This document shows, piece by piece, positions 1 to 6,699 of a stretch of 20,178 nucleotides of DNA. Under the pieces are notes generated by a model. That model was given only the letters and a program-made list of their open reading frames with translations. It did not search any database and was not told where the DNA came from. Made by a program: the position numbers and the translations under genes. This DNA is from a bacterium SM23_31 (lineage in GTDB: Bacteria; SM23-31). The stretch is taken from NCBI GenBank assembly GCA_001304035.1, contig LJUD01000040.1, positions 1 to 20,178 of the forward strand. The letters are read 5' to 3'. How positions within the stretch are numbered: the first letter of the stretch is position 1; every line of letters starts with the position of its first letter.

Positions 1-247
1 CGTGGTAAACAAAGTCAAAGAAGAAAAAGGTGGATTCGGATTTAACGCATATACCGAAAAATATGAAGACCTTGTGGAATCCGGCGTGATCGATCCAACC
101 AAGGTCGCAAGGGTTGCGCTCGAAAATGCTTGCAGTGTCGCAGGATTGATGCTTACAACCGAAGCAACGATAGCAGAAAAACCGGAAAAAGAAAAAATGC
201 CGCCAATGCCTCCGGGCGGTATGGGTGGTATGGGCGGTATGTATTAA
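1..247 (+). CDS. groEL: Chaperonin GroEL (Hsp60), C-terminal end only
   Basis: This is the last 81 residues of GroEL, the ATP-driven chaperonin that folds cytosolic proteins inside a double heptameric ring closed by GroES. The visible part contains the family's late equatorial-domain signature: GFNA followed by TEKYEDL, then GVIDPTKV, ALENA, SVAGL and LTTEA. It ends in the flexible tail EKMPPMPPGG followed by GGM repeats and a final MY. The TAA stop is at 245-247. The gene enters from the left edge, so its start, most of the ATPase and all of the apical domain are outside the window. The methionine/proline before the GGM repeats and the final Tyr are unlike the enterobacterial tail, which ends in GGMM, and fit an FCB-type bacterium (weak inference). 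A strong terminator follows directly, so groEL ends its transcription unit here. Confidence 0.97.
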   Translation, partial: VVNKVKEEKGGFGFNAYTEKYEDLVESGVIDPTKVARVALENACSVAGLMLTTEATIAEKPEKEKMPPMPPGGMGGMGGMY

Positions 248-267
248 TACTTTCTATTTTACTACTG

Positions 268-326
268 AAAAATCCCGATGGGGCAAACCGTCACTGCGTG
301 ATGGAAAAAACCACCGGGATTTTTTT
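268..326 (+). terminator. Rho-independent terminator of groEL
   Basis: The outer stem pairs 268-281 (AAAAATCCCGATGG) with 311-324 (CCACCGGGATTTTT), with one mismatch. It is followed by a run of seven T (320-326). A second stem lies inside it: CCGTCAC 288-294 pairs with GTGATGG 298-304 around a TGC loop. The structure starts about 20 bases after the groEL stop. Confidence 0.88.
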
Positions 327-380
327 ATATTTTCGTATATACTGAATCCGGCGAAGTAAATCCCACGATTATTGGTCACC

Positions 381-446
381 AAAATCTTTTTAACTTTACT
401 CCTAATTACTGTATTCCCTGTATGTTTTGTAGTGCATATAATTATA
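381..446 (-). repeat. Diverged intergenic repeat, copy 1
   Basis: Bases 422-446 match 3698-3722 at 23 of 25 positions. The similarity continues more weakly and without gaps over the next 41 bases on the minus strand (421-381 against 3697-3657). Read on the minus strand, both copies give similar peptides in the same frame: this copy reads IICTTKH then 8 differing residues and KVKKIL, and copy 2 reads VICATKH and later KIKKIL. This copy has no start codon and an in-frame stop just upstream, so it looks like a decayed relic rather than a gene. The element's identity is unknown. Confidence 0.6.
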
Positions 447-720
447 AATAAGGATTATGATATATTAATATGCTCGTAGTTCAATTTCAAAAATATATAT
501 CATTATAAGCATAATAATCGAGAAGAATTAAACAAAAGATACAGAATACACATCGTGATTTCTATAAAGTTTTGAACTTTTTTGTAATAATAGCCTCTTA
601 CATTTACAAATATAAGTAATTATTAAATATATTGGATCTATTTACTATTTAATTGCCTTTATAAAGAAAAAAGACTTGATGTTATATGAATTTCCATAGT
701 CTAAATTATCGAATTGTAAG

Positions 721-737
721 ATACAAAATTGTATAAT
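721..737 (+). promoter_or_regulatory. Candidate -10 box overlapping an operator-like palindrome, upstream of the porin gene
   Basis: A perfect TATAAT lies at 732-737, about 57 bases before the porin start. It overlaps the inverted repeat ATACAA-AA-TTGTAT at 721-734. No good -35 hexamer is seen at the usual spacing. A repressor site over the -10 box is possible, but in such AT-rich DNA the match could be chance. Confidence 0.3.
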
Positions 738-793
738 CGTTTTTTTAATTAACCGTAGTCTATTTTTAAGACTGACTTTGAGGAGAATAAGAG

Positions 794-1987
794 ATGAAAC
801 GTTTTTATTTATTAACTTTGACTTCATTTATGCTTTTTTTTCTAACTGTTCAGGGTAAGGCTCAGGTTGTTGAAAAATCAAGCCTGAAAATTGGATTTAA
901 AAGTGCAGGAGTAGTGCAATTTTTAGAGGATGATGACAAAAACAATTCATTTGGGGACGTTCCCTACGGATTCCAGAGTGCTGTAGGAAATTTGACTTTT
1001 GATGCAAATATTGTCAATGGTATAGATGTATATTTTGACCTCTATTTAAGCAGTAAACACCATGAGGGAACAGTATACTCTCATGAAGGTTATATATATC
1101 TTTCTCATTTACCGGAAGATTCCGATCCTTTCGGATTCAATCGCATTTTTAAATATATAGATATTAAAGCCGGTCATTTTGAGCTTGACTTTGGAAACCA
1201 GCATCTCGTTCGGTCGGATAATGCTGACGTTCAGAGGAATCCCCTTATAGGAAATTATATTGTGGATGCCAACACGGTATCACCGTCAGCTGAAGTTATC
1301 GGTCATCCCAATCCGTTCTACTGGGTAGGTGGAGTTAGCATGGGAACTACCACAGGTGATTTTAAAGAAAGTCGCGGTACCGCTTTTTACGGAAAGATTG
1401 GTTCGGATTATAATAATATGCTTAATGTCGCCGGTTCGTATTACCGCGTGGATCACTCAAAGAATCCAACAGGGTATCCCAATAGTGGATCATTTAGTTC
1501 GTTATTTTCGGGTAACCGAAGCGGCGGGCGTTATTCAGGTGTTCTTGGCGGCGGCCCGGAACCGGGGCAGATAAAACCGGGCAAAGGTCAGGATGTAACC
1601 GCCTGGCAGGTTGATGCAACTCTTAAATACAAAAGATTGACCGTCTCAGGTTTGTTTGGATTGGTGAAAGATGCAGATATAAATGGTTCAGCAGATGGTA
1701 CGCCTGAAGAAAAGTGGAGTTACTATGGCGGTGAAGCTAAATACGATTTGTACTCCGGTTTATATGCAGCTGCTCGCTACAATGTAGCTGACGTTGTTAA
1801 GATGAACGGCTTGGAGGCAGAAGGAACAGTAAGTAGGCTGCAGCTCGGATTAGGTGTCTGGGTCGTGCCGGGTATGTTGCTCAAAGCTGAATATGTGAAT
1901 CATGTTACCAAGGATTTTACTACAACCGATCTTCAGTACGATCCAAAATTTAGCGGCTTTTTAACAGAAGTTTCTATATCGTTTTAA
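794..1987 (+). CDS. Porin-like outer-membrane beta-barrel protein
   Basis: This 397-residue protein is predicted to form an outer-membrane barrel. It has an N-terminal signal peptide (about 1-23: Lys/Arg, then a long hydrophobic run ending in GKAQ). The remainder alternates polar and hydrophobic residues in barrel-like strands rich in Tyr and Gly. The last residues are VSISF, and a terminal Phe is typical of barrels inserted by the BAM machinery. A Gly/Ser/Pro-rich stretch around 225-270 may be a surface loop. The start is well supported by AGGAG at 781-785 followed by ATG at 794. Two YceI-family genes follow in the same direction after 120 bases, so the three may share regulation or a common envelope role. 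The substrate cannot be inferred, and no closer family assignment is claimed. Confidence 0.78.
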   Translation: MKRFYLLTLTSFMLFFLTVQGKAQVVEKSSLKIGFKSAGVVQFLEDDDKNNSFGDVPYGFQSAVGNLTFDANIVNGIDVYFDLYLSSKHHEGTVYSHEGYIYLSHLPEDSDPFGFNRIFKYIDIKAGHFELDFGNQHLVRSDNADVQRNPLIGNYIVDANTVSPSAEVIGHPNPFYWVGGVSMGTTTGDFKESRGTAFYGKIGSDYNNMLNVAGSYYRVDHSKNPTGYPNSGSFSSLFSGNRSGGRYSGVLGGGPEPGQIKPGKGQDVTAWQVDATLKYKRLTVSGLFGLVKDADINGSADGTPEEKWSYYGGEAKYDLYSGLYAAARYNVADVVKMNGLEAEGTVSRLQLGLGVWVVPGMLLKAEYVNHVTKDFTTTDLQYDPKFSGFLTEVSISF

Positions 1988-2107
1988 AGCCGAAAGTTGT
2001 AAGATTTTTAAAAAAAATTTATTGATAAGTGCACAATGAAACGCTCCTCAACATATATTCTTTAAAACTCGGTTTTATGAAAAAATGCAAATTAAAGGAA
2101 AATTATA

Positions 2108-2740
2108 ATGAACAGGGTAAAAATATTTTTAACAGGATTGTTACTTATAGGAATTTCTTTCAATCCGAGCTTCGGTCAGACAGTCGAACAAGTAAAGTTT
2201 ATCGTTGAACCGGAAAGCAAGCTCTCATTCGATGGCACTTCAACAATCCATAGCTATTCCGTTAATGCAACAGAGATAAACGGCTTTCTGATTTTAGATG
2301 CTTCCATATTAAAAAGGTCTACATTGGCAAACGGCAGCGGTATTTATGAAGCGCAGGTGTCTATACCGGTTAAAAAAATGAAAAGCGGGAAAAACGGTTT
2401 AGATGATAGGATGTATAAAACCATGAATACCGGTAAATTTCCGGATATTACCTACAACTTAACGGCTGCTCATTTTATTTCTTTACCGGACACATCCCAA
2501 GAATGGGTTCAATTACATACGACAGGGAAATTAACCGTTGCAGGAACAGAGAAAACAATTGAAATGACCGTAAACGGTTATCTTCTGCCTGATGGCAAAA
2601 TAAGCTTTTCAGGGAATAAATCATTGCTAATGTCGGAATTCGGCATTAAAAGACCGAAAATGATGTTGGGATTGCTTAAAACAGGAGATGAAGTGGTTGT
2701 CAATTTCGATCTGGTATTAGCAATAGGCAAGAATAAATAA
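2108..2740 (+). CDS. YceI-family secreted lipid-binding-like protein, copy 1
   Basis: This 210-residue protein has a signal peptide (about 1-23, ending NPSFGQ) and a YceI-like domain. That fold is a lipocalin-like barrel that binds polyisoprenoids or similar lipids in characterised members. Family marks include DGTSTIHSY at 42-50 with His48, then KSGKNGLDDRMYK and FPDITY in the middle, and GKLTVAGTEKTIEMTV near the C-terminal part. The length is normal for the family. AAAGGAAA stands a few bases before the ATG at 2108. It lies between the porin-like gene and a second, more divergent YceI paralogue, which suggests a periplasmic or outer-membrane function shared by the three. The ligand is unknown. 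Confidence 0.85.
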   Translation: MNRVKIFLTGLLLIGISFNPSFGQTVEQVKFIVEPESKLSFDGTSTIHSYSVNATEINGFLILDASILKRSTLANGSGIYEAQVSIPVKKMKSGKNGLDDRMYKTMNTGKFPDITYNLTAAHFISLPDTSQEWVQLHTTGKLTVAGTEKTIEMTVNGYLLPDGKISFSGNKSLLMSEFGIKRPKMMLGLLKTGDEVVVNFDLVLAIGKNK

Positions 2741-2795
2741 AAAAATTACTTGTACCGTTAAAATTATTAAAAAAGAGTATGAAAAAGGCGAATTA

Positions 2796-3491
2796 ATGGA
2801 AAGAGCACACTTAAATAAGAATATTATTCTTTTTTCATTAGTCATTCAGATTCTTCTATTTAAAAATGTTACTGCTCAAACAGTAAGTCCCGGTCCTTAT
2901 TATGTTCAATCCGGGAGTGTGCTCTTTATCAAAGGGAGTTCCAATATAAACAGTTTTGTGTTCAAAGCAGGTGAAGTCTATGGCACAGGAAGTCTCGAAG
3001 CCGGTTACCCATCCCCTGTTAACTCCTTGAATGATAATAAGTACAGCACTACCAAAGTCTGTGTTTCAATTTTAGTTAAAAGCCTGGATAGTGGAAATGA
3101 AAAGAGAAATAACGACATGTATGAAGCAATAAATGCAGAAGAATTTCCTTTTATTCATTATGAACTCATTGGCGGCGAGGTTGTTAAACATCCGGACAAA
3201 AATTTGGATTGGTTTTATGTACATACTAAAGGGGAGTTATCTATTGCGGGTAAAACGAACACAATAGAAATGAATATACAAATGAGACAGCTGCCGGATG
3301 GCCGCTTTAATGTGAAAGGCAGTAAATCAATTCTTATGACGGATTATGGAATAAAACCTCCTACTGCATTTTTAGGGCTTATTAAAGCTGATGACCGGTT
3401 AGAAGTTCATTTTAATATAATTGCGGCACCTGAAGTCAGCGCATCATCCCTGGAAAAATTATTGTTGTACTGTAAGAAAAAGAACTTTTAA
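2796..3491 (+). CDS. YceI-like secreted protein, copy 2, lacking the conserved His
   Basis: This 231-residue paralogue of the preceding gene starts 55 bases after it. It has a hydrophobic N-terminal segment (about 9-28, ending VTAQ) that reads as a signal peptide. It can be aligned with copy 1 along its length: NNDMYEAINAEEFPFIHYEL corresponds to DDRMYK through DITYNL, then GELSIAGKTNTIEMNI, and ILMTDYGIKPP corresponds to LLMSEFGIKRP. The signature GTSTIH of copy 1 is GSSNIN here (47-52), so the conserved His is Asn. A longer insert around residues 65-85 and a Lys-rich C-terminal extension are further differences. Ligand specificity has probably changed, or the protein has become structural. 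A weak ribosome binding site (AAAGGCG) precedes the ATG. Confidence 0.78.
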   Translation: MERAHLNKNIILFSLVIQILLFKNVTAQTVSPGPYYVQSGSVLFIKGSSNINSFVFKAGEVYGTGSLEAGYPSPVNSLNDNKYSTTKVCVSILVKSLDSGNEKRNNDMYEAINAEEFPFIHYELIGGEVVKHPDKNLDWFYVHTKGELSIAGKTNTIEMNIQMRQLPDGRFNVKGSKSILMTDYGIKPPTAFLGLIKADDRLEVHFNIIAAPEVSASSLEKLLLYCKKKNF

Positions 3492-3577
3492 TTGCAAACA
3501 GATATTCCTTTGATATATTTTGGCGAGTTTTTTATAATAGTATTTAAGTTAAGTAAATATAAAAATAAATCTGGTAT

Positions 3578-3796
3578 TTACTTTCTTAAATCATCCCCGC
3601 TGCTACTTAATAAGTTATTGATTCGGTCAGCTTTCCGGTTTTCCCCCCGATCTTTTAGAATTTTTTTAATTTTTTCCCCATTTGTAGCGGGTGCTACATG
3701 TTTTGTAGCGCATATAACTATAGAACGGATTACTTTTTTCACATGATCTTTGGTGTTTTTGCCCATATAAATAATAATGTTAATTTCACTTCGCAT
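3578..3796 (-). CDS. Possible small basic protein, or relic of a mobile element
   Basis: This open frame of 72 residues has an alternative ATG at 3764-3766 that would give 62 residues. The product is strongly basic and polar: VICATKHVAPATNGEKIKK is followed by KDRGENRKADRINNLL and SSSGDDLRK. Its composition looks more protein-like than most chance frames in this AT-rich gap. However, neither start has a recognisable ribosome binding site, and no family is recognised. Part of it corresponds to repeat copy 2, and the same frame is recognisable but broken in copy 1. It may therefore be a real short gene present in several copies, or the remnant of a transposase or other repeated element. Confidence 0.28.
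   Translation of the reverse strand: MRSEINIIIYMGKNTKDHVKKVIRSIVICATKHVAPATNGEKIKKILKDRGENRKADRINNLLSSSGDDLRK
3657..3722 (-). repeat. Diverged intergenic repeat, copy 2, with internal hairpin
   Basis: This is the partner of 381-446; the core 3698-3722 matches it at 23 of 25 positions. Inside lies a perfect hairpin, TGTAGC (3683-3688), loop GGGT, GCTACA (3693-3698). TTTGTAGCG occurs twice (3681-3689 and 3702-3710), giving a compact array of the same half-site. The hairpin arms are not preserved in copy 1. Confidence 0.55.
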
Positions 3797-3864
3797 AAAT
3801 AAGAATGCAGTATATTCGAGAATTTTGAACCTGGCAACTTCACAAATATAACGGAGAATCTAAC

Positions 3865-4191
3865 ATGATTGAACACCGAAAAGAAAAAGGTTATACAATT
3901 GCCACGGTAAGCGGCAAACTTATGGGTGGTCCGGAAACTGCTGAGTTTTATAATTTTATTAATAGTCTTCAACTAAACGGTACGGTTAACCTTATCCTTG
4001 ATCTTGGTAATGTCCGCTGGATTAACGGTGCGGGCATAAGAGCGCTTATTAACAGTGATGCTTCTTTAAAACAGTATAACCGTGCCATTAAATTCGTAAA
4101 CCTTTCGCCGAAAGTAAAAGACATACTCACTATTACAGGAGTGAGTTCGGTGCTGGATATCTATGATTCAGTGGAGGATGCGAAAAAATAA
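3865..4191 (+). CDS. STAS-domain protein, anti-sigma-factor-antagonist-like, without the phosphorylatable Ser
   Basis: This 108-residue protein is a single STAS domain. In the SpoIIAA/RsbV family such proteins bind anti-sigma kinases and are controlled by phosphorylation of a Ser in a D-S-S-G-type loop. Visible features are the opening strand YTIATVSGKL, a helix around 24-36, the core LILDLGNVRWINGAGI at 43-58, and IKFVNLSPKVKDIL before the last helix. At the loop where family members carry the phosphorylated Ser, this protein has Asn54-Gly55-Ala56-Gly57, so classical phospho-switching is not expected. GGAG at 3853-3856 precedes the ATG. It is followed after 34 bases by nfeD-like and qmcA-like genes on the same strand. 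Its partner is unknown, and no anti-sigma kinase or sigma factor is in the window. Confidence 0.85.
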   Translation: MIEHRKEKGYTIATVSGKLMGGPETAEFYNFINSLQLNGTVNLILDLGNVRWINGAGIRALINSDASLKQYNRAIKFVNLSPKVKDILTITGVSSVLDIYDSVEDAKK

Positions 4192-4225
4192 CATGACTTA
4201 ACCTGAAAATGAAAGGAGGTAATCT

Positions 4226-4678
4226 GTGCAATTTGAAATGTGGTGGATCTGGTTCGTACTCGCTGCGGTTTTCCTTGTAGGAGAAATCTTCACTGCGGGA
4301 TTTTTCCTTGTCTGGTTAAGTATTGGTTCGGCTGCGGCGGGAATTTTGGCTCTTCCTGCAATTGGGGTCGGAACATCCGGTCAGCTTATTGTTTTCATTC
4401 TCGTGTCAGGCATCACGTTCGTATTTGGACGCAGATTTGCCGAACGCGTCACCGTTAAACAACCCCCGGGTATTGGTGCCGACCGGTTCGTTAATAGAGA
4501 AGGAGTTGTAATTGAACGGATTGACAGCGCGGTCAATACAGGGAGCGTTAGAATAGGTCAGGATGAATGGCGCGCCACCAGTGAGACAGGAGAAGTAATT
4601 CCTGACGGAGCGCACATTATAGTAACACGAATTGACGGCACACATGCCATAGTAAAAATTATTGAGGAGGGAAAATAA
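4226..4678 (+). CDS. NfeD-like membrane protein (short form, YbbJ type)
   Basis: This 150-residue protein belongs to the short NfeD class, which lacks the ClpP-like protease domain. The N-terminal half has hydrophobic segments at about 5-22, 25-45 and 50-68, including the typical FLVGEIFTAGFFLVWL. The C-terminal part (about 85-148) is the OB-fold-like domain, with VNREGVVIERID, NTGSVRIGQDEWRA and HIIVTRIDGTHAIVKI. The start is GTG at 4226, chosen because AAAGGAGGT ends at 4220; the ATG at 4238 would be too far away. The next gene, a QmcA-like SPFH protein, begins one base after this stop (TAA 4676-4678, ATG 4680), and its ribosome binding site lies within this coding region. NfeD and SPFH proteins are a known partner pair thought to act in membrane microdomain organisation or quality control. 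Confidence 0.92.
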   Translation: MQFEMWWIWFVLAAVFLVGEIFTAGFFLVWLSIGSAAAGILALPAIGVGTSGQLIVFILVSGITFVFGRRFAERVTVKQPPGIGADRFVNREGVVIERIDSAVNTGSVRIGQDEWRATSETGEVIPDGAHIIVTRIDGTHAIVKIIEEGK

Positions 4679-4679
4679 A

Positions 4680-5660
4680 ATGGGAAATCTGCCGGTATTA
4701 CTCATAATTTTTGCATTTGTAGTGATAGTAATTATCGCAATGGGCACGCGAATTATCCGCCCGTGGGAAAAAGGTCTTATCGAACGCCTTGGTAAATACC
4801 AGCGCACTGTCGACAGCGGCTTGACGATTATTATCCCGTTTCTCGAAAGGATGACCAAAGTCGATATGCGCGAGCAGGTCGTCGATGTCCCGCCCCAGGA
4901 TGTAATTACAAAGGATAATGTTGTTGTCGAGGTCGATGCCGTTGTATATTACGAAATCACAGATCCGGTGATGGTTAAGTACAATGTTAAAAATTTCTAC
5001 CTTGCAGCAACAAAACTTGCCCAGACAAATCTTAGGAATCTTGTAGGCGATCTGGCTCTCGACGAATCACTTACCTCACGGGAGACAATAAACAGTAAAC
5101 TGCGCACGGTTCTCGATGATGCAACCGACAAGTGGGGCGCACGTGTTACACGTGTCGAACTGCAGAGGATCGAGCCGCCCCGCGACGTTACCGATGCCAT
5201 GCACCGCCAGATGAAGGCGGAGCGTGAACGCCGCGCTACCATCCTCGAAGCAGAGGGGAAAAAAATGGCTGCAATTCTTGAAGCCGAAGGATATAAGCAG
5301 GCGCAGATTCTTTCTGCTGAAGGTAAGGCAGAAGCTATCAAACGCGTTGCCGACGCCGAAAAGTACCAGAAGCTGACCGTTGCCAAGGGCGAGGCTGAAG
5401 CGGTAATTACTGTGTTCGGGGCAATACATAAAGGCGACCCGACAAACGACCTCATCGCAATCAAATATCTCGAAGCCCTGCAGGGAATTGCCGACGGTAA
5501 AGCAACTAAGATATTCCTCCCGCTCGAAACATCCGGTGTCCTGGGCAGCATCGCCGGTATAAGCGAACTGCTGAAAGAAAAAATCGGCGATGGGGAAAAT
5601 AATGGAGATCAAAAGGATGAAAGAAGATTAAAAGAAAAGGATAATTCTACGACCGATTAA
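4680..5660 (+). CDS. qmcA: SPFH/stomatin-prohibitin family protein, QmcA-like
   Basis: This 326-residue membrane-anchored SPFH protein belongs to scaffolds that form large assemblies on the inner membrane. It has one N-terminal transmembrane segment (about 4-21), then the SPFH domain: IIRPWEKGLIERLGKYQ, LTIIIPFLERM, DVPPQDVITKDNVVVEVDAV, LVGDLALDESLTSRE and WGARVTRVELQRIEPP. A long coiled coil (about 180-240) follows, with repeated blocks ILEAEGKKMA, ILEAEGYKQA and ILSAEGKAEA. The conserved C-terminal tag LPLETSGVLGSIAGISELL corresponds to a similar tag in E. coli QmcA. A charged tail rich in Asp, Glu and Lys ends the protein. The start is ATG 4680, with GAGGAGG at 4664-4670 nine bases before it; the upstream in-frame TTG at 4662 overlaps that site and is not preferred. 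It is coupled to the nfeD-like gene. A strong terminator closes the unit. Confidence 0.94.
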   Translation: MGNLPVLLIIFAFVVIVIIAMGTRIIRPWEKGLIERLGKYQRTVDSGLTIIIPFLERMTKVDMREQVVDVPPQDVITKDNVVVEVDAVVYYEITDPVMVKYNVKNFYLAATKLAQTNLRNLVGDLALDESLTSRETINSKLRTVLDDATDKWGARVTRVELQRIEPPRDVTDAMHRQMKAERERRATILEAEGKKMAAILEAEGYKQAQILSAEGKAEAIKRVADAEKYQKLTVAKGEAEAVITVFGAIHKGDPTNDLIAIKYLEALQGIADGKATKIFLPLETSGVLGSIAGISELLKEKIGDGENNGDQKDERRLKEKDNSTTD

Positions 5661-5694
5661 GAATTAATCTCCAGACCTGAATTACTAAAAACTG

Positions 5695-5727
5695 AAACCG
5701 CACCCCGAAGCTTGGGGTGCGGTTTTT
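5695..5727 (+). terminator. Strong Rho-independent terminator after the qmcA-like gene, possibly bidirectional
   Basis: A perfect 12-bp stem pairs AAACCGCACCCC (5695-5706) with GGGGTGCGGTTT (5714-5725) around a 7-base loop, ending in five T. On the minus strand the stem is followed by CAG and five T. It may therefore also end transcription of the minus-strand gene at 5807-6406. Confidence 0.93.
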
Positions 5728-5806
5728 GTGGGTGAATTATACATAGCCTGCCGCACGAATTATCACCGTAAAAAATCGGCTTTTATTACTTTTTTAACCG
5801 GGTGGT

Positions 5807-6406
5807 TTACTTTCTGTTTCTACTTTCGAAATTGAGCTTAAAGTCATGACACTCGATAAATTCAGAGCAATTGCTTTGCTTCACTGCGAAGAAAAATTGT
5901 ACTAACGGCTCAAATTCTCCCTGTACTGTCCCTTGTCCCTTGTATGTATATCTGTGTGCCGGACTTCTAAAGGTTATGTGGGAATATTCATCGTGCTTTT
6001 CTTCTACCGGTTCATAGCCCGAAAGCTGAACATCTGCCGGTATCTCCTTGAATATGTTTTTACATAATTCACCTAATTTGCAATTATAGATTTCATGAGA
6101 AAATTTGAATTCCGCAGAGTGGATTTTCTTTATATTTTTTATCGAGATTCCGGTTCGGGATTTTGCATGTTTAACCGCTTCATGGAAACCTTCTACCATA
6201 CTGTTCTCCATGCAGAATGTGACTTCGTTTTCCATAACAAGGAGGGTCCTTAAACTGCCGAGGAAGGTATCGTGGCGTATGGTTCCGGATTTAACATGAA
6301 AAAAGGGACGCTGTGTTTTACCTGCGCCTAAATAATATCCTATGACAAACCCTTTGATCATTTCAAATGGTCCGGTCATAACTATCCCTGAATATTTCTT
6401 GTCCAT
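5807..6406 (-). CDS. Hypothetical protein, 199 residues, family not recognised
   Basis: I do not recognise this protein. It has no signal peptide and no clear transmembrane helix, although residues 12-29 (GPFEMIKGFVIGYYLGAG) are glycine-rich and hydrophobic. That block is followed by a basic stretch, FFHVKSGTIRHDTF. The middle is helical and basic (HEAVKHAKSRTGISIKNIKKIHS). The C-terminal half looks strand-rich, ending in FEPLVQFFFAVKQ and FKLNFES. There are five Cys (65, 109, 115, 180, 186) and several His, but no CXXC pair. The start is supported by AGGGGA (6415-6420 on the complementary strand) eight bases before the ATG. It stands alone, converging on the qmcA-like unit, with its own upstream gap of about 290 bases. 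The full-length frame and good ribosome binding site make it a real gene; the function is unknown. Confidence 0.75.
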   Translation of the reverse strand: MDKKYSGIVMTGPFEMIKGFVIGYYLGAGKTQRPFFHVKSGTIRHDTFLGSLRTLLVMENEVTFCMENSMVEGFHEAVKHAKSRTGISIKNIKKIHSAEFKFSHEIYNCKLGELCKNIFKEIPADVQLSGYEPVEEKHDEYSHITFRSPAHRYTYKGQGTVQGEFEPLVQFFFAVKQSNCSEFIECHDFKLNFESRNRK

Positions 6407-6590
6407 TCTAATTTTCCCCTTGCTTTATTGGCAAATAATTACACTAAATCCCGTTTGAAATTTGTGAATATATTTATTTTTTTACAGTTAAAGATATAAA
6501 TATTTATTAGTAAATGCAATAGTTTTAGGCTGCATGTTTTCTGTTGATTGCATATTCCCTGATTTGATTATAAATTCGATTTTTAACAAG

Positions 6591-6624
6591 AAAAAAAGCA
6601 TACAATCAAGAGATGTATGCTTTT
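6591..6624 (-). terminator. Rho-independent terminator of the tolC-like cluster
   Basis: On the minus strand AAAAGCATACA (6624-6614) pairs perfectly with TGTATGCTTTT (6604-6594) around a 9-base loop, and the T run continues to 6591. It lies about 75 bases after the stop of the last tolC-like gene. The rest of the gap 6407-6699 shows no gene. Confidence 0.88.
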
Positions 6625-6699
6625 CCAGAAGTAAAACAAGTGGTATTTGTTATGAAAAAAGAAGTAAGTGTTACTATAATATTCTGTTAATCGCTGTTG

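Larger units (their letters stand above)
328..793. other. AT-rich intergenic region between groEL and the porin gene
   Basis: This stretch of 466 bases holds no convincing gene on either strand; all frames are short and closed by frequent stops. It contains the first copy of a diverged repeat (381-446) and, near its right end, a TATAAT box overlapping an inverted repeat (721-737) that may be the porin promoter. Nothing else was recognised. Confidence 0.7.
3492..3864. other. Intergenic region between the YceI pair and the STAS gene
   Basis: These 373 bases carry the second copy of the repeat, a small hairpin and a minus-strand open frame of uncertain status, listed separately. No + strand gene and no convincing terminator for the YceI genes was seen. 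The promoter for the following three-gene unit presumably lies at its right end, but no clear -35/-10 pair was identified. Confidence 0.6.

Noticed and set aside
4662..4679. TTG start for the SPFH protein adding six residues (MRRENK).
   Set aside because: The TTG overlaps the GAGGAGG that serves as ribosome binding site for ATG 4680, and the shorter form matches the family N-terminus.
4997..5612. Long minus-strand open frames opposite the qmcA-like gene.
   Set aside because: They lie opposite a clearly conserved gene, are Ser/Arg/Cys-rich in a way typical of antisense frames, and have no ribosome binding sites or family features.
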